A program made the position numbers and the translations under genes. Shown one piece after another: positions 31,457 to 40,831 of a stretch of 64,000 nucleotides of DNA. This DNA is from Pilasporangium apinafurcum (lineage: Eukaryota; Oomycota; Peronosporomycetes; Pythiales; Pythiaceae): the NCBI GenBank assembly GCA_001600495.1, contig BCKE01000063.1:163165-227164 (forward strand), given 5' to 3'. Each line of letters starts with the position of its first letter. The stretch's first letter is position 1. The notes beneath the pieces are model-generated. The model made no database searches, had not been told where the DNA came from, and was given only the letters and a program-made list of their open reading frames with translations.

Positions 31457-33238
31457 CTACTTGGGTTGTGGTTTACTAGGTGATGCGATGTTAGCAGCGT
31501 TGGTTGGAGAAGTGTTATCCTTCATTGGAGACGTGACATGCATACTGAATCGCCGTTGGAGCGTCTTGGGCTGATCTTTGTCGGTCGTGATGGTCGGCGT
31601 GCATAAGCTCAAGTGGCGTGTCATTGGTGGACGTGTGGTTGAAGCTGTTGGCGATGCTGACAGCAAGCCGACAGAAGCTGGAATCTTATTGATATGACTG
31701 TCCAACTCGGCGCTGTTAATGGTTCGGTTCCCAATGTAGTCCCTGTAGTGTCATGACTATATCAGATGAAGTAAATGTGAAGCAAAAAGTTGGAAATGTG
31801 GAACGTACTCATAGTGGTCCTTCTTCCAATACTTTTCAAAGTGCAGTAGAAATAACTTTGTGACCTGTGATGAGCATAGTATGCGAATGCATATTAGTTA
31901 ATTAACCACATTCATTCATTGTGTAAGATATGACGATATCATGGCGGTAGCTTACATCGACGCGATCAGTCTTGAGCACATCCGTGATCTTCAATGCACG
32001 AGGCGAATTCGACGCCAACGAGAGCCACATGAGCTGAAAGAGCCCTCTGTATTAACAACAATATGAACAATCAACACAATAGTCAGTTTGTTTCTTCCTT
32101 TTTATCTCAGCCCCTCCACCTTCCTCAACTTACTTGAGTTTCTTGTGGCCAGGAATGTTTTCATCTGTGCAGGCTTTCCGCGCTAATCGTACCAGCAACT
32201 CACAAAAGCACTCGTAAGTCAACACGCGGTCGTACTCTGTCGAGGGTGACTTCGTGAGGCTGTCAATGTAAATGGTGGCGAACTCGGTTGTTGTCAATAC
32301 ACCATGTGTGATAATGCCATACTTGCGGCCAAAGGCAACGCATTCTGCGTAGCCCATATGTGGAGGACTCTGCAATGCCATCTTTGGATCCAGTTTCTCT
32401 AGTTTTGTGTGGCTTTGGGTTGCGTAGAACGCAAACATCTTTGCATATAAACGAATGAATATCTTGGTAAACAGGAGAGAGCAAATGGATAACAGCTGGA
32501 GCGGATTGGTACCTTCGTGAGCGGATCTTCAAATGCAATGAGAACTTTTCTGCATTCTTGAAGCTCCTTAGTAATGGCGATTCGAGCTCTGTAATTTATA
32601 GGCGCGTCTTAGAATTGTGAACGAAATAGTGATCTACATAAGAATGCAATTAGGTACCGTGGCTTCTGCTGCTTTTCCAGACAGGTTCGCACCAGAGAAT
32701 CGTATGCACGGTTCGGGTCCTGATCGCCTGACTGTAATTACTCCATGAACCAAAATTAGTATGAGCTACAGCATTCGTCTTCACTGGTGTTAACGCGTAC
32801 CATTTTGGCGAAATGCTGTAGTAGCGCTAGAAACGCCGTGAAATTAAGTTTCTTACTACTTTCACGGTCGCTTGGAAGTGTTTTGAGGAAAGACTCGCAA
32901 ACAATTGATACTTCTTTCTCGATCATTTTGGCTTCTTCGGTATTGTTTCCATCGATGATACCGCAATCTTGCAGGATCTTGATCACGTTCGCCACGCGCA
33001 TGCGTGTTGGGTCCTCACAGGAAAGCTGTAGTGCATAAGTCGCAAAGATCTCCCACAGCCGCTCCTGCTGCGAGCGCTTCCGTGCAACTGCGAGACTTGC
33101 ATCAAATGGTGAGTCATAGTGCTGCTTGGTCAGTGATTTCACCTCCTCAGGAGTCATAACGTCACTAATAATAGACGAACGCGAACTCTTTCGGCGCGTA
33201 AATTCCGCTCGTGGCTTCACGACAACAGCATTCGCCAT
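31457..33238 (-). CDS. Conserved-looking helical protein of unknown function (7 exons, 441 aa)
   Basis: I join seven exons, in reading order 33238-32801, 32731-32658, 32588-32513, 32438-32134, 32046-31956, 31864-31809, 31742-31457; all six introns are GT-AG and phases fit. The TAA at 32130-32132 is part of a GTAAGT donor, so stopping there would truncate the protein. The start MANAVVVKP is preferred; an upstream in-frame ATG lies at 33298. The protein is mostly helical with two repeats of a similar flavour ending in NFTAFLALLQHFAK and YECFCELLVRLARK, loosely like degenerate EF-hand units without calcium loops. The last 70 residues are Ser/Thr/Pro-rich and probably disordered. I do not recognise the family. 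Its 3' end faces the Pol I gene, 107 bp away. Confidence 0.75.
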
Positions 33239-33844
33239 TGTGTTTCTCTCGTTCTCAACCACAAAAACAAAAGTGCTTGACACCTTTAAATATTGCATGG
33301 AACTATCATAACGAAGGGTTGTATTATTGTGATTGTTTTGCGTCCTCGGTCGTCTTCGTCGTTTGAGTCGAATTGCGCGAGGAATGGGTTCATTTCGCTA
33401 GTCGTTGTTATCAGATGCGAATGAACTGTCCAATCATTAGCAAGCATCTCAATCTTGTACCCATTTCCCTCCAGTTTGTTTCTATGTTTATCACTGTTGT
33501 CATTCGTATATATGAGCATAAAATCGTATCCATGTGGTTCTGGTGCCCGTGCGAATGCTTCTTGTTCATTCCATATCTCACAAGAAGAAGAATGTGATAC
33601 TCAAAGCACTGGTTGCTTCGAAGAGCTTGCCATAGAGCTGACAAACTCACCACTACACAAGTCGTCGTGGCTCTGTGAAGCAAGAAAAGTATTTGTATTG
33701 GTGTAAGATTGGCAGTATCGATGGGACTGGCGCTAGCCCTATCCCAATTTCCCTAAACACGTAAGATTCGCCATGCTTTTATTAAAAACGAAGGGCTCAT
33801 CTTTGTTAATTATGCTAGTGATTAGAATAAGCAGCAACTACATT
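33239..33844. other. Intergenic region, no gene recognised
   Basis: About 600 bp between the 5' end of the unknown seven-exon gene and the GH1 fragment. Several short open frames of 70-90 codons overlap each other on both strands, none with a recognisable motif or compatible splice sites. I see no repeat or RNA gene. Confidence 0.4.
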
Positions 33845-34125
33845 TTACGGAAATTCGATCGTACAGAAATAGCAATTTCGATGCCGTGGAATCATGGTTG
33901 GTGTTATTAGAAATCCAGGCACTTGTTCATTGCCGCTATTCCATACTGTTTGGCAGCTAGGCGAGGAATCCGCGCCAGGCAATGTCACATTCGGCGCAAA
34001 CTTCTCAATCTGTCTGTTGTTGTCAGGGAAATCCACATTGTGTAATTCGTAGCGACTCTTATAGATCTTCTGCTCGTAATTTTTCATGAACGACTACAGA
34101 ATGTACCCAGTATAGCCAGATATGA
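33845..34125 (-). pseudogene. C-terminal remnant of a second GH1 beta-glucosidase
   Basis: On the minus strand the stretch SFMKNYEQKIYKSRYEL, then HNVDFPDNNRQIEKFAPNVT, lines up with SFMDNYEWSSFESRYGL, then FHVDYPSNIGQKEGFVPNVT of the intact beta-glucosidase next door. The similarity extends upstream to a GYT that matches GYTAW, where an in-frame TAG now sits, and it frays downstream where the intact gene has the DLARTPRTAAKWF block. Only the last tenth or so of the enzyme remains and both catalytic glutamates are absent. It lies 110 bp downstream of the intact gene in the same orientation, as expected for a decayed tandem duplicate. The window shows no expression evidence. Confidence 0.8.
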
Positions 34126-34234
34126 TCTAAGTTTGTCATTATTAAGTATCTTTCGTAGTGGATAGGGTGATTCCAACTAACCGCACTGAAGAAGCTTCCT
34201 CAGCAAATACTCACGATACATTCGAGTTTCAAAC

Positions 34235-35845
34235 CTAAGCAGACACATCGGGGCAGATTGGCGTAGTTGTATTGCCGCCATCACTTCCATGGGATCCGTT
34301 ATCACTCTTCGATCCTCCATCAGCATCATCGAGACACGTGCTCATAGCCAATTGGCCAAACCACTTGGCAGCCGTACGAGGCGTACGTGCGAGATCCGTT
34401 ACGTTGGGCACAAAGCCTTCTTTCTGCCCGATATTTGATGGGTAATCCACATGGAACAAACCATATCGACTCTCAAACGAAGACCATTCATAATTGTCCA
34501 TGAATGACCATGCCGTATACCCGATGATTGGGATATTTTCCACTGTAATAGCCCTATACACTTGCTCGGTGAATTGTTGGAAGTACCAGAGCTGGTCGGT
34601 GTTGTCAATGGTTTCATTCCCACAGAACCCGTTTTCGGTGAGAAGGATGTCAGCTGATGGATCTTGCGCATGGATCCACTTGATTGCATCCATGTAACCC
34701 TCGGGCAACAAATACTTACCACAACTGTCTGTCCGCACATTCTCAGGCATGTACGAGGTGTCGACTCCAAGGTCACGTTGCCAACCAGCGAACAAGCTGG
34801 AGCAGTTGACGGTAGAGGAAGCAGAGTTACAGTCCGTGACGATCTTCGTCGAGTAGTGGTTAAGCATGAGTAGATCATACGAGCCTTTTACAATCACAAT
34901 TTCTTCTTCTGTGAATTTCGGCAGGCGGTCACCAGCACGTTCACGCATGACCGCAGGATAGTCACCGGTCACAAGTGGTGTGATAAACCAACCGAGCTCA
35001 AACTGCGCTCTCCTTTCAGCCGCAGCTACATCCACCGGATCAGAGGCATTCAATGGATACCCAAAATCGTGGTTGACGACGATACTAATGCGTGCATCAG
35101 AACTGACCACACCTGAGGTCTGGAGCTCGCGGAACCGTTGAACCGCTTTCCCGTGCGAAAGCAACACGTTGTGCGTAGCGATGTATGAGTACGTGTCGTT
35201 TCCAGACAAATTTGGTGGCAAGTACCCGTATTCGAAGCTCAACGGCACAAACGACAATGGCTCGTTGAACGTGGACCAGAATTTCACTTTGGCGCCGAAT
35301 TCTTCAAACATGAGCTCAGCAAAGTCCATAAAATGGTCAACGATGCCAGCATTGAGCCACGAGGTCGGAGTCAATTCATTCTGTAATTCTGATGGGAGAT
35401 CCCAATGATAGAGTGTGAGGATCGGGGCGATATTGTTGGCTAGTAACTCATCGATCAGATCGTGGTAAAAATCGATTCCCGGTTGATTGCGAGCCATCCG
35501 CTGTGTCGTGGTATTCCAGTTCATCACACGAGACCACGAAATAGAGAAGCGGAAGGAATTGTATCCCATACCAACCATCAGCTGGATATCATCGCGATAG
35601 CGATGGAAGAAATCATCGGCAACATTGGCACACTGGACTGAGGGAACTGCTCGGCAGAAATCGTCCCAGATGCTTGGCGTGCGTCCAGCTTCGTCCCATC
35701 CGCCTTCAACTTGGTAAGCAGAAGTAGCGGTGCCGAAGAGGAACCCTTCCGGGAAACAACGGGAGGAAGCAGCGGCCGCAGTCCACGTCGTCGCACTATA
35801 AAATGCAGCTGCAGCACCGGCTGCTAGTACCGAGAGTAGCTTCAT
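34235..35845 (-). CDS. Secreted glycoside hydrolase family 1 beta-glucosidase
   Basis: A 536-residue single-exon GH1 enzyme that removes beta-linked glucosyl units with retention of configuration. A signal peptide is likely at residues 1-27 (MKLLSVLAAGAAAAFYS, Ala-rich cleavage region). The fold starts at FPEGFLFGTATSAYQVEGGW. The acid/base is E195 in TFNEP and the nucleophile is E404 in LLTENG. The aglycone-side blocks NSFRFSISWSR and GYTAWSFMDNYEW are present. The C-terminal tail is low-complexity Ser/Gly/Asn, perhaps a linker. Several N-glycosylation sequons agree with secretion. A decayed relative lies just downstream, so this was once a tandem pair. Natural substrates could be cellobiose, plant glucosides or the organism's own beta-glucans; the sequence does not decide. 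Confidence 0.96.
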   Translation of the reverse strand: MKLLSVLAAGAAAAFYSATTWTAAAASSRCFPEGFLFGTATSAYQVEGGWDEAGRTPSIWDDFCRAVPSVQCANVADDFFHRYRDDIQLMVGMGYNSFRFSISWSRVMNWNTTTQRMARNQPGIDFYHDLIDELLANNIAPILTLYHWDLPSELQNELTPTSWLNAGIVDHFMDFAELMFEEFGAKVKFWSTFNEPLSFVPLSFEYGYLPPNLSGNDTYSYIATHNVLLSHGKAVQRFRELQTSGVVSSDARISIVVNHDFGYPLNASDPVDVAAAERRAQFELGWFITPLVTGDYPAVMRERAGDRLPKFTEEEIVIVKGSYDLLMLNHYSTKIVTDCNSASSTVNCSSLFAGWQRDLGVDTSYMPENVRTDSCGKYLLPEGYMDAIKWIHAQDPSADILLTENGFCGNETIDNTDQLWYFQQFTEQVYRAITVENIPIIGYTAWSFMDNYEWSSFESRYGLFHVDYPSNIGQKEGFVPNVTDLARTPRTAAKWFGQLAMSTCLDDADGGSKSDNGSHGSDGGNTTTPICPDVSA

Positions 35846-37199
35846 GACTTGACCAAATGACCCAAATGTAATGCACTAAACGAGGAGAATTTGAGAATGT
35901 AACAACAATCTTGACGTAACCATGACAAGAGCTTCAGTTTTTACATTCAACGATGCATTAACTAGAGAGTATATTTGCTGCTGGATACGACGTGGTGATC
36001 GAAGTTCAAGCGCTCATCTAACCTTTCGATCGCCCCCATAAGCAATCGGGTAAGGTCATCGGGTTGCCATCATAGAGTCGCTCAGATTCGGCTTTTTTCC
36101 TCACGGCAGGAGGAATAAATCAAGTGCATCTACAGCTTTGCTAGACGACGTGCTTGAACTTGAGGCAATCACACAATCCTGAGAAGATTTACATTGACAT
36201 ATGCAGTAAGTTTAGTAATATGATGGATTATGATGGATCTTGAGCAATGATAATCGTAATCGTTTACCCGAAACGTATCAGCGCGGTGATGTGCGCACAG
36301 CGATTTTAGTATATGCATCTTTAACGCATCTACTAGATTTATTATTGCTGTTTGGAGGGACTTCAATGTGGTGAGTTGGGTCTTCATCTGCTGACTAACA
36401 TCTATGACTAGTTTCGACCAATTAGTGACGTGAAGAGAGGTGATGAGATCCTTTTTCGGTATCTAACTTCATATTCCCGTCCAATCGATGACCTCAGTTT
36501 CTGTAACAGCGTAATCATGAGAGCCAAAACAATATCGTAATCCAGGAGTCACTTGAAACAAATGAAATGGAGCTCATTTCACTGAATTCGCACCGCTTTT
36601 CAAGAAAAAATGACGACTGGCACGCGCAAAAAACACACCGGGTACTTGGTCATGTCGATAACGCAACTGATTACGCGTATGAATTCGCGTTCTTCCTCAA
36701 CCCGACAACGTTGTAACCATTGCAGTAATGAGAAATCCGCCTATCCATGAAGATTTCAACATAGGGAGACAGGCTTTACCTGATCAATTTTTCAAGAGAA
36801 TCACATCATCAACTGCATTGCCTTTACTTAAATACCACTGAGCAAGCGGTAAGACTTAGTCGCTGAGCCAACGGTGTCTTCTCGTGATTTACGAGCACCA
36901 TCACCGAATTTGTCACAGCATTTACATCAATCCAGTCAATAATACTTGGAGCTTGCGAAGAAAACGAGTGCACTCGGTTCATCACATGCTTTAGGTCAGC
37001 AATATCACCAGTGTCTGCAAGCAAACGTATTCAATATCTTGTCTATTCGAGTTCGTATTCCATTTTGTAGTCCATGACATCATAAGTGCAAATTCTCTGT
37101 ATGGTTGTTCATGGAACCGAAGATAGCTAGCTGATCGACAGCAGTGCATCAGAACAAATGCAGGACCACAATGTACTATATCCAGTATTTTCTTTATTT
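35846..37199. other. Long intergenic region with possible decayed coding traces
   Basis: About 1.35 kb without a supportable gene. Minus-strand short frames between 36820 and 37200 include TGDIADLKHVMNRV and DWIDVNAVTN, faintly reminiscent of ankyrin-repeat spacing, but the frame is broken and no full repeat can be assembled. The rest is AT-richer than the flanking genes with scattered stops. The beta-glucosidase promoter must lie in the first few hundred bases. Confidence 0.4.
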
Positions 37200-37999
37200 T
37201 CATTGCCCATCACTCCTTGGATTGATTTGATAGCGGCGCCGCCGAGTCATTCTTGCAGTCGCATCCAAAGCTTCTTGCTGTCGCATTCTGGCAGCATGCA
37301 GTGCTGTATCCCTCGCCGGGTTCGCAATTACAAACCGTGGATTGATCATATTGACAATCATCCCAAATAGTCGAGTCATCATATCGAAGAAAAACACAAT
37401 GCACCCAAGATATACGACACCCATCACTACAAATCGCCAATCGAGCACACTTCTTCCCATCGAAAACAGCACAATGGGGAACTCGAAAATATAAAACCTC
37501 AGCACATCCATCCAACTCAAAGATGATGGGATCAGCTTGGTGTTCCACGGATTTCTGTCATTAACTGTTTTGCGCATCAACGCTTCCTCTCCGAGTTGTT
37601 GGTCATACTGTGCGCGTGAGACGGAGTTCCCCAACACTTCGTAAGCATCTATAAACACGCAATCAGCATATAGAAAGACATATGTCACTTATGATACTTC
37701 TGTGCAATTACGTGCAGCAATTTCATGCTCATATGAACAAGTAAAAACTCACGCGAAATATGGTGAAAGCGGTGAACATTTAACTCGGAGCCAGTGGATT
37801 TATCAGGATGATACTTGAGTGACAGCTCTCGAAACGCTCGCTTGATCTCTGTGGTCGTTGCATCTTTACGCACCCGTAGCACTTCATAATGGTTCATCCC
37901 AGAGAAGTCGTTCCACCATGTTTCATACACCCAAAATCCCACAGTGATACCCGCTACTATCACCGCCAACACCGCTGCGATCTTCGCTCGTATCCGCAT
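37200..37999 (-). CDS. Membrane-bound DnaJ (Hsp40) domain protein
   Basis: Two exons, 37999-37753 and 37648-37200 in reading order, separated by a 104-nt GT-AG intron that splits the J domain in phase 1; 231 residues. I start at ATG 37999 because MRIRAKIAAVLAVIVAGITVG makes a clean N-terminal membrane anchor; an upstream in-frame ATG pair at 38062/38059 would add 21 residues. The J domain (about 35-105) has NHYEVLRV, the YHPDKS HPD motif needed to stimulate Hsp70, and AYEVLGN-RAQYD. Two or three further hydrophobic segments follow (about 140-200), then a basic tail RMTRRRRYQ. The layout suggests an ER or other endomembrane co-chaperone, something like DNAJC25, though the exact orthologue is not established. 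Head-to-head with the lysine-rich gene. Confidence 0.88.
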
Positions 38000-38144
38000 T
38001 TTTGTTAAAGTTGTGACTGCTGCTTGGCAGTTTTCATAGACAAAAACCCAATTTACCATCATTTCGGTGTGTTTTTTAAATAACCCAAATACACATCACG
38101 TTAAATTACTCCTTTAATTTGACGCAACTTGTATACCATTAATT

Positions 38145-40675
38145 ATGAGATCCTTGGCAGTACTGTACACACCTGCAATGGGCGCTACAGTTGTGAATTC
38201 GTGCGCGCCATTCAATAGACAATTTACCCACGAACAGGCCGACTGTTGCAAAGTGAAGGAGGTGATGGCAACGGCGCTGGCGACGATGGAGAGTGAGATG
38301 GTGCTGCTGGCGATGCTTCCAATCGCCGATGAGATCATGCTGATCCAGACTCCGCGGAAGCGCACGATCGGCGACCTCGAGACGTTTATTGTCGACGAGT
38401 ATAAGCGCGTCTTTCCGCATCACAACCGCGGGTTGTCGCGCGATTTGCGGATCCAGAAATGCGTTTCGAAAGAGTTAGTAGTCAATCGCCGCCATTACCA
38501 TCACCATAACAATAACAATCACAGTGATAAAAAACAGAATAAGAGTCACTGCTTTGTGGAGCTCGCCAAAAACGTCCAAGTCGGGAACGTGTTTGAGAAC
38601 ATGGAGCAGATTTACGTGGTGACGAACCACCCGGCGAAATCATCGACACCACCGACATCGAACAACAAGACTCTGGCGCTGCCAGCACCAAGTGGAGAGG
38701 GAAAGGCTGCAAACAAAAATGCGAAGAAGCAGCAGAATAAACCAAATGCCAACGATGATAAGCAAAAATACTCTGAACAGTCTGCAAAGAAGCCTGAGGC
38801 TGCTGCTAAGAAGCAACCATCCAAGGAAGTAGCAAATGTTTCTAAATCAAAGCAGGATGCTCCACCAAGTGTTAATGAAAAAACGAATGGCGCTGCTGTA
38901 AAGCCTAGTAAAGATGAGGTAGCTGTGGAAAGCAAGGATGCAGAAAAAAAACTAACTGCAAAGCAAAAACGTGGGCGTGGTCGCATAACTTCAATGGAAA
39001 ATGGTGGATCAGAGGAATCAATTGCTGCGGTACCAGCAGCAAAGAAAGCAAAAGTGACACCAAGTGCCATGAACGGCGATATCACTGAGCCAGATGCTCC
39101 CGCTGCAGCACAAAAAAATGTCAATTCTGCCCCTACTACTGCTACTCCAATTGAAAATGAAAAAGCAAAGCCGAAAGCTGCAAAGGCGAAAAAGTCACCA
39201 AAGTCGTCAAATAAAAGTGATGTTTCGACGATCGACAAGGCCGTAACTGTTGCACCAGCTGATGGCAACGAAAAGGAGAAACCGAAAGCCATAAAAGCAA
39301 AGAAGGCGTCTCCAAGTCCTACAAACGAATATGACACTTCAACAGTCAAAGCGAAAAAGAAAAGTGCAGGAAATAATCCCTTAGAAGAGCCAGCTGCAAA
39401 ACGGGCCAAGACCAGTGAGTCGTCCAAGCAAAAAGAAAAAGCTATCAAGACTTCAAAAGCTAAAGCTGATGAATCCGCGGTGCAAACTGAAGAGCCCGCA
39501 GGTAAGAAGACAAAGAAAGTAAAGGAGCATGCAGAAGCCGATAAATCACCATCTCTCGAGACAGAATCGTCAACACCCAAGAAGCTTGTACGTCGTCCTA
39601 AACCAAGTGGTCAGGAGGCGGAACAAGATGAGAAGGCAGAACAAGACGAGAAGGCGACAGTGGTGAAAAATCCAGTGAAGAGCGCTCCAATGGGTAGCTA
39701 CAGGGAACGATTGGCTATCATTAAACAAAGGATGGAAGCAGAGAAAGCGGCGGCGAAGCGAGATAATGGTAATGAAGTGGCTTCTGCCGCAATATCGAAG
39801 CCAGCTGAATCCGCGACCACTAATCCTGTTGAACCAGAATCATCAGTGACACCAAAGTCGGTTGCAAAGAGTGATAAAGCAAAACCGAAACCTTTGCAGA
39901 AGAAAGCCGTTGAATCGAGTGATGACTCTGATTTTGATGATGCACATGAGAATAGTGCTGTCAGTAAACCATCTCCAAAAGCAGTACATTCTGAACAAAA
40001 AGGCAAGTTGGAAAAGCCTGCTGCTACTCCCCAAAAAGATTCTACTACCGAAAGTGATTCATCAGATGATGAAGAACTGGATTACTCCCAAAGTCTTCTA
40101 GCGGATTTGACAAAGAATGGCAAGTTTTAGTAGAGACAATCATCCCTGCAGCGTAACAACTGTTTAACTGATACTTTGCGGATTTGATCTTACTATGAAT
40201 TTCGTTTAGACTCGGACTACGAGCCTGCATCACAGAGTGCTACCTCTGCACTACCTCAGCCGCCAAAGAAACCAAAAGCCACAAAGAAAACCAAAGTTGT
40301 GTTGCCAACTGATGATTTCGATCATGCTGCCCAAGAAACCTCACAAGAAACTGATTTATCACAAGATCGTACCCAAGCATGTAAGTCTCTACAGTCTCGC
40401 CTTTCTTCACTAATTTGATGGCATCCTTGGAATTGGTTGAGTGCGTGGCCAAATCTGACGTACTACTGGTGGTTATATTGCACATAGCCCAAGAATCAAA
40501 CAGTGTGCTGCTCTCATCTCTCTCCAGAAATCGGTTCTCCTTGGACAACATCCCAGTACCAAAGTTAAAGAAGTTTGGTACAAATAAGTCAAAGAATCCG
40601 TTTGCTTCATCCAGCGCAGCAACAGATCCTACACCCAAGAAACGTGGTCGTCCTCCGAAAAACAAAGCAGATTAG
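38145..40675 (+). CDS. Lysine-rich nucleolar-type protein with C-terminal AT-hook
   Basis: Three exons: 38145-40119, 40210-40380, 40488-40675; 777 residues if the first ATG is used (ATGs at 38265 or 38286 are equally plausible). Intron 1 has a GC-AG structure: GCAAGT at 40120-40125 and TAG at 40207-40209, and only this donor gives the phase that reads through exon 2. The N-terminal ~120 residues (TIGDLETFIVDEY ... NVFENMEQIYVV) may be a small globular ubiquitin-like fold, vaguely coilin-like. The middle is a long disordered Lys/Ala/Pro tract with KAKK-type repeats and acidic serine clusters (SDSSDDEELDYS, ESSDDSDFDD), as in Nopp140/SRP40-like proteins, which are CK2 targets. The end, KKRGRPPKNK, is an AT-hook. 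A nuclear or nucleolar role is inferred from composition. Confidence 0.82.
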
Positions 40676-40831
40676 TTGAGAACTTTTGCTGAGGGAAATC
40701 AATGTGAGTTATTCGCTTGCAAGAGCGCCTGATGGGTTGTTTGAGTTGAGTATCCGATTGTGTATTCTGCTTGAAAACATTGTGACTTTGTTCAAAACTA
40801 AAACTAACCCCGATTTCGGTCCACATCAAAA

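Noticed and set aside
32130-32438. Terminal exon ending at TAA 32130
   Set aside because: The TAA lies in a GTAAGT donor, and continuing through three more GT-AG exons keeps phase, so this is an internal exon.
33411-33683. 90-codon minus-strand frame and overlapping plus-strand frames
   Set aside because: Mutually overlapping, no motif, no supporting splice sites or conserved pattern.
38612-39580. 322-codon minus-strand open frame rich in Phe, Ala and Ser
   Set aside because: It is the antisense image of the Lys/Ala-rich tract of the nucleolar-type gene (AAG/AAA codons read as CTT/TTT); the composition is an artefact.
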